From: Opitutaceae bacterium
Lineage (GTDB): Bacteria; Verrucomicrobiota; Verrucomicrobiia; Opitutales; Opitutaceae
Length of the DNA: 64,000 nucleotides
NCBI GenBank assembly: GCA_028284385.1
Contig: JANQRT010000003.1
Location: 124,001-188,000, forward strand
Direction of reading: 5' to 3'
Numbering within the stretch: the stretch's first letter is position 1; the number at the start of each line of letters is the position of its first letter. Under the pieces are notes generated by a model. That model was not told the origin of the DNA. It ran no database searches and worked only from the letters and a program-made list of their open reading frames with translations. Position numbers and translations under genes: made by a program. This document shows positions 55,222-64,000 of the stretch, piece after piece.

Positions 55222-55358
55222 ATCAATTCTCCGATAGTATTCTGAAGCTATTCCCACGATATGATATTTCAATCCCTTGAAGTACCGAAATCATAAATAC
55301 AACCTATCGGTCTATCAGTATCTGCTAGAGTTTGAATGACGGCTTTTGCCGTCGGGCG

Positions 55359-56798
55359 CTAGGGCAAAAGTTGTTGAGTATAAATCTCGAGCAAGGCGTT
55401 TTGCAGTCGCGAAATATCTTTGGCGGAGTCAGGGTCTTCGATAAGGTTTACGTAGCCGTGGGGGTCGTTTTCCAAATCTAGAAACTCTCTAACGGTTTTC
55501 TCGGATTGCTTGACGGTCGCCTGAATCAACCTGAATCGTCCATCCCCTATACAGTAGAATCCTTCTCCTTCGGCAAGGGTGTATTCGTAGCCGCCTTTCG
55601 CGACTATTTTCTGAAGAGACGAACCGTCCACTTGCAGGCTTTCGCTCCCCATCATCTCGGAGATTGTAGGTAATATATCTATTGTTTGAATACGTTCTGT
55701 GAAAATGCCTTTGATACCCTTGTCTTCGAGACCTTTAACTAGAAAAGGAACCTTCAGGACTTCGTCATAGCCACAGTTGTTTTTCCCCCAGAGGCCATGA
55801 TTTCCAAGCATATCTCCGTGGTCGGAAGTGAATATGACAAGGACGTCATCGCCGAATTTCCGTTCCAGCGATTCCATAATCAGTCCGACCTGATCGTCGA
55901 TCAAAGCGACGTTGGCCATGTAGTATTGGCGCATTTTGGTCCAATAGCTTTCGTCATAGGCAGAGCAGGCGTTCTCTTCATTATAGCCGCATCCATCTAT
56001 GCCGCCCTTTCCGTTGAAGCTAGTGTAGTGGATACGTCCATTGTCCTCCCACTCGCCTTCTCGACTCTCAATTGGTGGAAGCTTATCCATACGTACCCTG
56101 TCGAGGTATTGATCTGGCGGATCTATCGGGTAGTGAGGACCCGAAAAGGAAATCCAGGCGAACAGGTTTTCTTCGCCTTTCCATGCGTCGATGTAGCGAG
56201 CGGCCTTTCGGCCTACCCAATGATCAGGATGCCATTCTTTCGGTCCCGGAAACTTGAATACGCCTCCGTCTTTTCTGTTCCAAGCCTCAGCGCGATAGGC
56301 GTCAAGGAAACCGGCTCCATCCAACTCTCGACTGTAGTCATCGTATTGCCAGATGGATACGTTTTTATCGTCCTGCAAAGCGAGATGATCAATACCAAGA
56401 CTTAGGTAGTATTCGCGCGTTTCAGGACACTCGTCGGTAGCATCCGGAGAAAAAGTGCCGTAGCGGACCGGTTCATAATGACACTTTCCAAAATGGGTCG
56501 TCTTGTATCCCGCTTTTTTGGCGCTGCTGTACAGATTAGGGATGCCTGGATCGAGTGGAACCTTTCGAAAATTGCTATAAGCTCCATGTCTATGGGGATA
56601 GCAGCCGGTTAAAATCGAGCATCTGCTAGGCAAGCACCAAGGACTTGCCGTGTAGGCGTTGTCGAATCGCGCCCCTTGTTCTCCGATCCTGTCGATATTG
56701 GGCGTGTCGACAGCCTCGCAACCATATGCGCTTAGCGTGTCAAATCGTTGCTCGTCAGTCGTGATTAGAATAATCGCTTTTGGAGAAGTGCCTTTCAT
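55359..56798 (-). CDS. Sulfatase without signal peptide (distal)
   Basis: 479 residues. The protein begins directly with the enzyme core (KAIILITTDEQRFDTLSAYG), so no export signal is seen. The formylglycine cysteine is C55 in CLPSRCSILTG. Further blocks are YKTTHFGKCHYEP and FTSDHGDMLGNHG. It lies 5 nt downstream of another sulfatase in a minus-strand operon with a GPH symporter and a TonB receptor. Together these suggest desulfation of imported oligosaccharides in the cytoplasm. Confidence 0.92.
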   Translation of the reverse strand: MKGTSPKAIILITTDEQRFDTLSAYGCEAVDTPNIDRIGEQGARFDNAYTASPWCLPSRCSILTGCYPHRHGAYSNFRKVPLDPGIPNLYSSAKKAGYKTTHFGKCHYEPVRYGTFSPDATDECPETREYYLSLGIDHLALQDDKNVSIWQYDDYSRELDGAGFLDAYRAEAWNRKDGGVFKFPGPKEWHPDHWVGRKAARYIDAWKGEENLFAWISFSGPHYPIDPPDQYLDRVRMDKLPPIESREGEWEDNGRIHYTSFNGKGGIDGCGYNEENACSAYDESYWTKMRQYYMANVALIDDQVGLIMESLERKFGDDVLVIFTSDHGDMLGNHGLWGKNNCGYDEVLKVPFLVKGLEDKGIKGIFTERIQTIDILPTISEMMGSESLQVDGSSLQKIVAKGGYEYTLAEGEGFYCIGDGRFRLIQATVKQSEKTVREFLDLENDPHGYVNLIEDPDSAKDISRLQNALLEIYTQQLLP

Positions 56799-56803
56799 TG
56801 TAA

Positions 56804-58327
56804 TTACAAAGCGGTTACGATTTCCTGGTCCATTGCTGATTTGGCGTATGCTTCGAGGATTTTTCCGACATCGCTATTCAGTCGATTTTCGCTATCCGCT
56901 CCTTTCCATTTCTTCACTTGGCGGTTAACGCGATCACTCACAATCTCCCTGTCGGAATACGCGCCTGGATTCTTTTCCAGGATTCGCGATCGATGAGATG
57001 CTGTTGCTTCGAGATCGGATCGCCATGCCAGTAGTGCGGCTAAGAGAGAGTCTCGAATCTTTCGATGGTTTGCAGAATTCCAGATGTCATTCTGCTCCTC
57101 AGGATCAAGCAGTCGATCGAAGAAACGTCCCTGTCGATCATCCAGGTAGTATTCAATTTTCCAGCGTGTTGTGGCGAGGGCGCAGGATTTGAAAAGCGTG
57201 CCGATAGCGCAACCTCTGGGCGAGGGTTCCCCTTCGATAAGCGGATGATAAAGGTCAAAGCCCTGGACGTCGTCCCATTCAATGCCAGCTGCCGCAACGA
57301 TAGTCGCGGTTAAATCCGTCCAACAGGCGAATTCTCGCGTCTCGCCCTCTTTTAGCTTCCCTGGATGGCGCAAAACCAGAGGAATGCGCCATGATTCATC
57401 GTACCAGCAGTGTTTGTCATTGAAGCCATGATCGAAGTACTGCTGGCCATGATCCGAGGTGAAGATAACGAGTGTATCATTTGCCAAGCCCGAAGAATCA
57501 AGATAGTCGAGAATTCTGCCCAGCAGGACATCTGCATAGTAGGCTAGGGCGTAGAAACGCCTGCGCCATTCATTAATTGTGCGCTCATGGTCTGGATCGT
57601 AAACGCGTCCGACCGCTTCTATCCAGTACTCGGGATTTTCCTTGGCAAGACCGTCGATTAGCTGTTCCTCGCCTGAGAGACCGATGAGATTCTTTTGGTG
57701 GGGAGGGAGGTTATTTTCTTCACCAGGTTTAAGGTTTAAGGTTGGTAGTGGAAAATCCGCTACCGCTTCCATCGCTTCTTGAGAAGGCTCAAGGGGAGCA
57801 TGCGGAGCGTTTATAGAACAAAAGGCGAAGAATGGAGTTCCTTCCTCCTTCGCTTTATCCATTTCTTCAATACAACGATCAACGACGACGGCATCGCGGA
57901 TGATTGATTCCCTTTTTGAAAAAACGCGATCATCTGGGTATTTGGAAGCTTTCCCCAGTTCCTCCAGCTCTTCCTTGCTTGGGCTTACTATGGAATCGAA
58001 CTCCGGGCATTTTCCAAAATGCTGCTTCCCGGCCATGATGGTGTGGTAGCCAGCCTGCTTCAATTTTTCTGGCAATGTATCCAAATCCGAGTGGCGTTCC
58101 ATGCCATTTTCCAGGCATCCATGCACAGGAGCATGCAGGCCGGTTATCAAGCTAGACCTAGCTGGGGAGCAAACAGGGCTGCTGGTGTGGGCTTGCGTAA
58201 AGAAAACGCCCTCTTTCGCTAGTCGGTCGGCGTTCGGCGATAGGGCGTTTTCATTTCCCATGAACCGCAAAGCGTCGCAGCGAAGAGAATCCGTGCAGAA
58301 GAGAAGAATGTTAGGAGACTTGCTCAT
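56804..58327 (-). CDS. Sulfatase without signal peptide (proximal)
   Basis: 507 residues. It starts MSKSPNILLFCTDSLRCDAL, with the catalytic metal Asp close to the N terminus and no signal peptide. The signature is CSPARSSLITG with C53. Further blocks are YHTIMAGKQHFGK and FTSDHGQQYFDHG. It is 18 nt after the GPH symporter gene. It differs enough from the distal sulfatase to suggest a different sulfate position. Confidence 0.92.
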   Translation of the reverse strand: MSKSPNILLFCTDSLRCDALRFMGNENALSPNADRLAKEGVFFTQAHTSSPVCSPARSSLITGLHAPVHGCLENGMERHSDLDTLPEKLKQAGYHTIMAGKQHFGKCPEFDSIVSPSKEELEELGKASKYPDDRVFSKRESIIRDAVVVDRCIEEMDKAKEEGTPFFAFCSINAPHAPLEPSQEAMEAVADFPLPTLNLKPGEENNLPPHQKNLIGLSGEEQLIDGLAKENPEYWIEAVGRVYDPDHERTINEWRRRFYALAYYADVLLGRILDYLDSSGLANDTLVIFTSDHGQQYFDHGFNDKHCWYDESWRIPLVLRHPGKLKEGETREFACWTDLTATIVAAAGIEWDDVQGFDLYHPLIEGEPSPRGCAIGTLFKSCALATTRWKIEYYLDDRQGRFFDRLLDPEEQNDIWNSANHRKIRDSLLAALLAWRSDLEATASHRSRILEKNPGAYSDREIVSDRVNRQVKKWKGADSENRLNSDVGKILEAYAKSAMDQEIVTAL

Positions 58328-58345
58328 TACCTTCCAGCGGCTTGA

Positions 58346-59782
58346 TTAATCGATGCCTCCTCGTCGCTTTTCAAGTTCGACGCGCATCTCTTCGCATTTC
58401 TGCTGGTTTAAGGAATAGCCGCGGAAAATGAAATAGGCGAGGATGCAGGCAATGATGGGTGTGATGGTGAAGCTGACACGCATACCCATGAAAGCTTCAG
58501 CCGTCTGATTGCCATTAAGCGTGGAATCGAATCCTATCCATGCCAGCAGGTAGAGATTGAAGGCTCCGGCAATGCCGTTTCCGAATTTTTGGCTGAAGGA
58601 CAAGGCCGCTCCGTAAATGCCTTCGCGACGTTTGCCTGTTTTAATTTCGTCGTAGTCGCAGACGTCCGCCATCATGGACTGCATAACTACGATGAGACAC
58701 GACTGTCCAGGTCCCATGAATGCCGCCACAATAAGCTGAAGGTACCAGCCGTCGGGCGTGTAGCAGAAGAATTTCAGAAAACTGGCAAAGGAGACGACAA
58801 GAAAACCAAGATTAACGGTAGCCTTTTTCCCAATACGCTTTGACAACTTAGTGACAACAGGAATTAAAGCCAAGGCGACGACATGCTGACCAATGCCGTA
58901 GACGAATTGATAGCCGGATCCCACAAGCTTGTCGCCATCCGCAATATAATAGACGTTTAGAAAGAAACCCAGGAAATCGACTAGGGAAATGCCAAACCAG
59001 AACAGGGTGTGAGAGACGAGGAGAAATACGAATGGCCGGTTCTTGAAGGTCTCGATGAACATCATCTTGAGCGACGACTTCCCTTCTTTCTTGGCTATGT
59101 TGAAGTAGCGTTCCTTGCAGAATATTCCGGAAAAAATGCCGCTCGTAAGAATGCCGATCCCTACTATGATTCCTAATATGCGAGCTCCCCAGAGCGTAGC
59201 CGTATCCACCGATTGGCCAGTAGCGTTTATGAATTCAACCGCTCCCTCTGCAAAGAATAGCGCACCGATCTGGGCCGCGAACCACGGCATGCCTTGGTTG
59301 ATAGGCCCTGAAATTTTGGCTCCAGCCGCTCGGTAGGCGGAGATTGAGGTGCGTTCGTGATAGCTCGACGTCATCTCCTTGCCCAAAGCCAGGTAAGGAA
59401 CTATGAATACGGTCGAAGCGGTAAATAGCAGTAGGGCGCCAATCAGCCACCACCAGAAGTATTGGCTCTCGGTCAGACCTAGCGGTAGGAACCACAGCAC
59501 TGCGAAGGTCACTCCAGCGCAAATAGCTCCGATCACGATAAAGGGTCGACGCCTTCCCCAGCGTGTCATGGCGTTGTCCGAGACCTGCCCCATTATGGGA
59601 TCCGAAACCGCATCCCATAGTCGAAAGACTAGCATCGCGGTTCCCATCAGGCTTGGACTCACGTGCAGGGTCGCGACGAAGACCAGATTCATGAGACGCG
59701 TTGCCGCGTTGTTCATGAAATTCATGGCGCATCCGCCAAGTCCGTAGATGATTTTTTCCTTAACTGAAATCTGATCCTTCAA
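58346..59782 (-). CDS. GPH-family (MelB-like) sugar:cation symporter
   Basis: 478 residues, about 12 membrane helices. Family motifs are EKIIYGLGGCAMNF, RLWDAVSDPIMGQVSDNAMT and RWGRRRPFIVIGA. It would carry the oligosaccharide, probably still sulfated, across the inner membrane to the two cytoplasmic sulfatases immediately downstream. Same family as the symporter at 30579-31967, but the sequences are clearly distinct. Confidence 0.92.
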   Translation of the reverse strand: MKDQISVKEKIIYGLGGCAMNFMNNAATRLMNLVFVATLHVSPSLMGTAMLVFRLWDAVSDPIMGQVSDNAMTRWGRRRPFIVIGAICAGVTFAVLWFLPLGLTESQYFWWWLIGALLLFTASTVFIVPYLALGKEMTSSYHERTSISAYRAAGAKISGPINQGMPWFAAQIGALFFAEGAVEFINATGQSVDTATLWGARILGIIVGIGILTSGIFSGIFCKERYFNIAKKEGKSSLKMMFIETFKNRPFVFLLVSHTLFWFGISLVDFLGFFLNVYYIADGDKLVGSGYQFVYGIGQHVVALALIPVVTKLSKRIGKKATVNLGFLVVSFASFLKFFCYTPDGWYLQLIVAAFMGPGQSCLIVVMQSMMADVCDYDEIKTGKRREGIYGAALSFSQKFGNGIAGAFNLYLLAWIGFDSTLNGNQTAEAFMGMRVSFTITPIIACILAYFIFRGYSLNQQKCEEMRVELEKRRGGID

Positions 59783-59894
59783 AGCGACTGCTCCACCTTT
59801 GGAATTTCTGAAAACCTAGATCAAGAATCATAACCAAAAGCATGATACAAATTCGAGATCTGATTTCGCCTTAATAATTTGGTTAGAATGATTA

Positions 59895-59919
59895 GCGCCC
59901 CGCATATTTTGCGGGGCGC
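59895..59919 (-). terminator. Perfect hairpin after the second TonB receptor
   Basis: GCGCCCCGCA and TGCGGGGCGC form a perfect 10-bp GC-rich stem around a 5-nt loop. No long T-run follows, so it may attenuate rather than stop transcription between receptor and symporter, allowing higher receptor expression. Confidence 0.6.
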
Positions 59920-59971
59920 ATATGACAACTAGACTTTATCTTACTACGTTTTACCCAATAGTCCTAGCCGA

Positions 59972-62900
59972 CTAAAAACTAAACGTGTTGGTCAAGAAGG
60001 TTTCCGTTGGTAACGAGTTTCTGAATACTGCTAGCTGACCGTCTGGATTGGTGATGACGGGGATAACATCGTCATCGCCAAAGGCGTTGCGGATATTCAG
60101 CTGGACCTTCCAGTCAACTTTGTCGTTGAAGATTTTCTTGCCATAACTGACCCAGATATCTCCGTTCATCTGGCTTGGGCCCCAGAATGGATTGGAAAGG
60201 TCAGGCAGAGGAATGCCTTCAGCATTCAGGACGAGGGGATAGCCGGTAGCCGCTTGATCTTGCCAGCGTACGGCTCCGCCCAGTCCCAGGCCTTTGAATT
60301 TGCCTTCGGTGAAGTTGTAGTTGGTCACCGCATTCCAGCGCCATTCGCGTTGCTCGAGAGACTTGGTGCCTTCCTGAGAAAGCGTCGCCAAGAGCGAATT
60401 GAAGTTCTCGTTTTGCCAGCGCGTGGTAAAGGTGAAGCTTTCCGCAAGTATCGGAGCATCCCATACGTTGGCGAAAGGCGACGCCAGAATGTTGGCGTTG
60501 ATAGTAGCCGCAAGCGACGCGACCTTTGGAGCGATGTTGTTTTGAATCGTTTCCTGCTGAGCTACGTTAAGCATCACTCTCCAATTATCGGTGACATTGG
60601 CAATCACATCCAATTCGAAGCCTTCGGAGCTGAAACTCCGAGTCGCTGAAGGATTGGCGATCTGATCGAGATCGTCTTGGTTATCGCCGTCTTCGATGCG
60701 GTAATTGTAGATCGCTTGGATGTTGCTGGGAAGCAAAGCAACGATGTCATCGTAGGCTTCTTGGTAGCTGCTCCATCCTGTGAATGGAGTTCCGGGTGTT
60801 ACGGCCAAGGCTTCCTCGATCGTCATCCCCGCGTTTTCCGCATCGTTCCAGCGACTTAGCCAGTTGCCGATGCGGCTGTGAATATTCGCGTTTACGTCAG
60901 CTGTATCGTTGTCGATGTTGGTCTCGAACCAGTTGAAACGCATAGACACGCGATTCTCCATAAGCTCAAGGCTGAAGCCATACTCTTTGGTATCCCCTGC
61001 CGGCGAAGCGATCTGGAATCCCTCGACGTCTGTACGAACCCCAACCGGATTGAAGTTTTCAGACTCGTTATAGTGAAAGCTGATGCGAGGAGATCCAGGT
61101 AGGTTCAGACCTTCCAGCCAAGCATCAGGCGTGTGGGCCACAATACTCCATGTGGTGGTGTCGCCTTCTTCGGGTGGAAGAATCTCGTCCGTCACTGGGT
61201 CGCGTAGACGATCCAATATGTTGGATTCTTCTAGATTGCCCTCGCCATTCGCATTGCGAACAAATCTCTCGTTCGTCCAGTTCGTCTGCTCGTCGGTGCG
61301 GAAGCCAAGCAGGCCAACAATATGATCGTTGAAGAGGAAGCTTTGGACACTGAAGATTTCGGTGTCGATCTCTCTGCGGTTCCGATTGAAGCTATTCAGG
61401 TATTCGCGAGTGGTCATTTCGCCCGTAAAGAAGGTGTCTTCTCTGCGGTTGTAGGTCTTGGCGTTGTACACGCTGCCATTGCTTGGGAGATCGATGTCGA
61501 TGTAGTTGACGATCTTTACATCGTCTATCGATTGGATGCTGGAATCGTTATGTAGCGGTGGCGTGAGATAGACTTGCGAAACTACCTGACGACGACCGAT
61601 GTTGAGATTACCGAAGTGGTAGGGATCGCCACCCAAATCGATGTCCTCAGAGACCCATGCGCCTCCGATACCCATGTTCGTGATGTCGCGGCTCTGGCTG
61701 CTTATCACTCCCGTAAACACATGCTTGCCGAGCCAGCTGACATTATCGCTTTCCGTGAAATCGAGGTTATAAAAGGCTGTGGTCCTATTCGCTTCGCGGT
61801 CTATATCCCGAGTCTCGTATCCGAGAACGTTCGACTGGCGATTGCCGGAAGTGAAGGCCATTAGGCGTCCCACGTTTGGATTCGGCGTCTCGTCATTTCG
61901 ATACTCGTTGATATCGACAACCACGTCGTTGTAGCTCACTTGGAAGCCGCCGCTATTGAATGGGAAACGGCGGAAGGTCGCGTAGTTCTGACGATCGTAG
62001 TTGATTTCAATACCCGCTTTTCCATCCATGAATGTTTGCTCCAGGGTGAAATTCGTCGCGTCGAAGTCTTGTGTAGTCAGATTCGTGGTACCGGCGAGGG
62101 ACATGTTTTCATTGTCGAAGACGCTCAAAGGTAGCGATTTCGTGACAAAGTTCGGCATATAGCCCTCGTGGTAGAGCGAACTGTTGACGAAGTAGTCCCA
62201 GGTCCTGTTTGGGGCGCGACCCGCAAAGCCGCGAACGGCTCGCATCACGCTTGCATCCAGATCAGTACCTTGAAGCCCTGTCCCGAAACTCGGTTCTTCG
62301 TAGATAAGCGAGATTTGAATGAAGTTCGGCAGAGCCGCGACACCATTAATGTCCCCTCTAACCAAACCGGGTCGTCTTTGATCGATGGTGTACTTGGGTT
62401 GGAAGCTTCCATCTGTAAAGAAAGCAGGGAAGGTCGTGCCCGTGATTGCTTCAAGCGGTGCTGGATTGGGGAGAGAAAACCAGCTGGAAACGCCATCGCC
62501 AGGAGGCGTCACTTGTGGCGGATTGCTCTCGATGTCACCAGACTCGAAATTTGCTCGAAAAGTGGTCTTGTCGAAGAAATCGCTTTTCTCGTTGTCGAAG
62601 ATAACGGCCTCGACGGTGCCGAAAATGCGTTTCTTTTCGTCGTAAGTTGGACGCTGCTGGTATTCGAATTTATCGTACAAACCTGCAATTCTGACAGCCA
62701 GACGATCATCGACGAGAACCTTGTTGTAGTTGAAGGATTCACGATGGCTATAACGTTCCCCGATGCGGATGCTTAACTCTCCGAAATCTCTGGTTAGAGA
62801 AGCCCGCATGGTAGAGTTGTTGATCACGCCTCCCGCGCTGCCGATACCGAAAAGGAGCGAGTTGGGTCCGCGATTGATGGTCACGCGGTCGGTGTTGTAG

Positions 62901-63364
62901 CTATCGAAGCCAATGTCGGTTTCGAAATAATTGCGAGTCAACTGAGCCGTGGCCAAACCGCGTACCCGCTGACCATTTTGCGGATTGGTACGCTCTGCTG
63001 CCAGATCGACACGTACCCCGCCAGCCACAACATCGTTGCCGCCCACGAAATTTCCTTGAGCTCCAGAAGTCTCCGTATTCAAGGCGTATGACAAGAGCGT
63101 TTGAGAATCGGTTGCTCCGGTGTCTTCGAAGAATTCGGAAGTCATTACCGAGATGGCGGCTCCAACGTCGCGAAGCTGCGTGTTGAGGCGCGTTCCAGCT
63201 AGAGTCGTAGTAGCTCGGTAACCTTCATCACCGCTAGCGTCTACGGTGAAGGGACTTAGTTCGAATACTTCTTCCTCCTCGTCGTCTTGAGCCAAGATCA
63301 GGGGAGTAAAAGCCAGCAGTGCGCCGACTGGAATGATTCGTTTGATCAATGGGATTGTATTCAT
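59972..63364 (-). CDS. TonB-dependent outer-membrane receptor (carbohydrate type)
   Basis: 1130 residues. After a signal peptide (about 1-25), the mature protein begins DDEEEEVFELSPFTVDASGD, then EGYRATTTLAGTRLNTQLRD and VGAAISVMTSEFFED, nearly the same order as the receptor at 40440. The plug continues with YNTDRVTINRGPNSLLFGIG, and the long barrel ends LTNTFSF. It is the first gene of the minus-strand sulfatase/symporter locus. No SusD-type partner was found. The substrate is presumably a sulfated oligosaccharide. Confidence 0.95.
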   Translation of the reverse strand: MNTIPLIKRIIPVGALLAFTPLILAQDDEEEEVFELSPFTVDASGDEGYRATTTLAGTRLNTQLRDVGAAISVMTSEFFEDTGATDSQTLLSYALNTETSGAQGNFVGGNDVVAGGVRVDLAAERTNPQNGQRVRGLATAQLTRNYFETDIGFDSYNTDRVTINRGPNSLLFGIGSAGGVINNSTMRASLTRDFGELSIRIGERYSHRESFNYNKVLVDDRLAVRIAGLYDKFEYQQRPTYDEKKRIFGTVEAVIFDNEKSDFFDKTTFRANFESGDIESNPPQVTPPGDGVSSWFSLPNPAPLEAITGTTFPAFFTDGSFQPKYTIDQRRPGLVRGDINGVAALPNFIQISLIYEEPSFGTGLQGTDLDASVMRAVRGFAGRAPNRTWDYFVNSSLYHEGYMPNFVTKSLPLSVFDNENMSLAGTTNLTTQDFDATNFTLEQTFMDGKAGIEINYDRQNYATFRRFPFNSGGFQVSYNDVVVDINEYRNDETPNPNVGRLMAFTSGNRQSNVLGYETRDIDREANRTTAFYNLDFTESDNVSWLGKHVFTGVISSQSRDITNMGIGGAWVSEDIDLGGDPYHFGNLNIGRRQVVSQVYLTPPLHNDSSIQSIDDVKIVNYIDIDLPSNGSVYNAKTYNRREDTFFTGEMTTREYLNSFNRNRREIDTEIFSVQSFLFNDHIVGLLGFRTDEQTNWTNERFVRNANGEGNLEESNILDRLRDPVTDEILPPEEGDTTTWSIVAHTPDAWLEGLNLPGSPRISFHYNESENFNPVGVRTDVEGFQIASPAGDTKEYGFSLELMENRVSMRFNWFETNIDNDTADVNANIHSRIGNWLSRWNDAENAGMTIEEALAVTPGTPFTGWSSYQEAYDDIVALLPSNIQAIYNYRIEDGDNQDDLDQIANPSATRSFSSEGFELDVIANVTDNWRVMLNVAQQETIQNNIAPKVASLAATINANILASPFANVWDAPILAESFTFTTRWQNENFNSLLATLSQEGTKSLEQREWRWNAVTNYNFTEGKFKGLGLGGAVRWQDQAATGYPLVLNAEGIPLPDLSNPFWGPSQMNGDIWVSYGKKIFNDKVDWKVQLNIRNAFGDDDVIPVITNPDGQLAVFRNSLPTETFLTNTFSF

Positions 63365-64000
63365 TAGTAGTAGTATTTCGTTATCTAGGCACAGATCACC
63401 CCTAGCCGAAAACGGAACGATTTCGTCTCCCGTCAGAGTTTTGGTTCGGTTTGATAAGCTTTGGGGGGTTCTTATGATAGCAGCTAAGAAACGCCGATGC
63501 TTACGAGGGTGTACTCAAAATAGCGTCAGCGGAATAGGAATTTAGAATAGAATATTTCCATGTTCTCGTCCATTTCCCGAGCACACTGAAAAATAGCTAA
63601 AACCCACATTTTTATTGTTGATTTGATTAAGAAACAGCCTGGCATTGGGGTGTAACCAGTCTCAGTTATGATTTAAGAGGGTCACCTCTTAATAAGACTT
63701 TCCCCCTTCGGAACTGTACATTAGGCGACCTTGCCAAGGCTTGTGGAAAAGTCGTTCGTCGGGTTCAAGATAGCTTAGAGAGCTAGTAAAGAGCTTGCTG
63801 AAACCCACCTCTTCTGGATTCCTGCCGACAGTATGAACGGTTTCCTATTCCCATTGTTCTCCAGTCTGCGTAATCAACGTCCTGACTCTAAGGATTCCAG
63901 TATATGCATGGTTCTTGAGAGCCTCAAGTCGATGGAAGAGAATTAACATAGCGTGTCGCTCATGGAGCTTCGCCATCAATGCTGAAGTCTCGTATCGAGC
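63365..64000. other. Upstream region of the second TonB receptor, possible partial gene at the right edge
   Basis: 63365-63844 shows no gene; it should contain the receptor promoter. From the right edge a minus-strand frame stays open for 51 codons to a TAG at 63845-63847 (ending with ILRVRTLITQTGEQWE). It may be the 3' end of a gene lying outside the window, but this length is not significant by itself. Confidence 0.25.

Noticed and set aside
55797..56405. 202-codon plus-strand open frame inside the distal sulfatase
   Set aside because: Antisense to a strong sulfatase match; no independent evidence.
1..64000. CRISPR arrays, tRNA, rRNA, prophage structural genes, intact insertion sequences
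   Set aside because: No regularly spaced direct repeats, no recognisable RNA gene, and no transposase or phage gene was seen by eye; a covariance-model search would be needed to exclude small RNAs.

Overview
The window looks like a chromosomal segment from a member of the Verrucomicrobiota, most like the Opitutales/Puniceicoccales group (Pelagicoccus or Coraliomargarita-like). That is an inference. It rests on two large TonB-dependent receptors whose N termini carry an ELSPFTVD-type motif, five Cys-type sulfatases, a PadR plus ADOP-type permease pair, and secreted proteins with verrucomicrobial architectures. No rRNA, tRNA, CRISPR array or intact transposase was seen.

Layout. 0-6.5 kb: the start of a TonB receptor running off the left edge, a full-length Ada alkylation-repair regulator, an unusual peptide-ABC substrate-binding/permease fusion, and a TPR protein. 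6.5-15.6 kb: secreted sulfatase, AlkD-like protein, PadR regulator with two palindromic sites, ADOP permease, and small secreted or lipoprotein genes including a double NIPSNAP protein. 15.6-30.5 kb: endonuclease/exonuclease/phosphatase protein, LamG-metallophosphatase, a ribbon-helix-helix (RHH) + CYTH two-gene cassette with its own inverted-repeat operator (the small RHH gene is easily missed), MFS transporter, Fpg/Nei glycosylase, GAF protein, P-loop kinase-like protein, a decayed two-gene cassette beside an AT-rich orphan gene, HtrA-like protease, KefF/KefC potassium efflux pair, and a repeat protein.

30.5-45.6 kb is a polysaccharide-utilisation region: GPH transporter, XylR-type regulator, GH5, two divergent GH130 enzymes each translationally coupled to a downstream partner (GH5 or sulfatase), TIM-barrel isomerase-like protein, TonB receptor and another sulfatase. 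The enzyme set suggests a sulfated mannose-containing glycan. 45.7-49.0 kb is the circularly permuted ATP-grasp / alpha-E / transglutaminase operon. 49-55.3 kb holds a secreted RidA-like protein, an NAD-dependent epimerase/dehydrogenase, a winged-helix regulator coupled to a membrane protein, a beta-propeller protein and an M29 aminopeptidase. 55.3-63.4 kb is a second glycan locus on the minus strand: TonB receptor, GPH transporter and two sulfatases without signal peptides, implying that sulfated oligosaccharides are imported and desulfated inside the cell.

Short hairpin repeats (at least three families) sit in the intergenic gaps. The strongest candidates for something undescribed are the RHH-CYTH cassette, whose CYTH domain has lost several basic active-site residues, and the substrate-binding/permease fusion gene.
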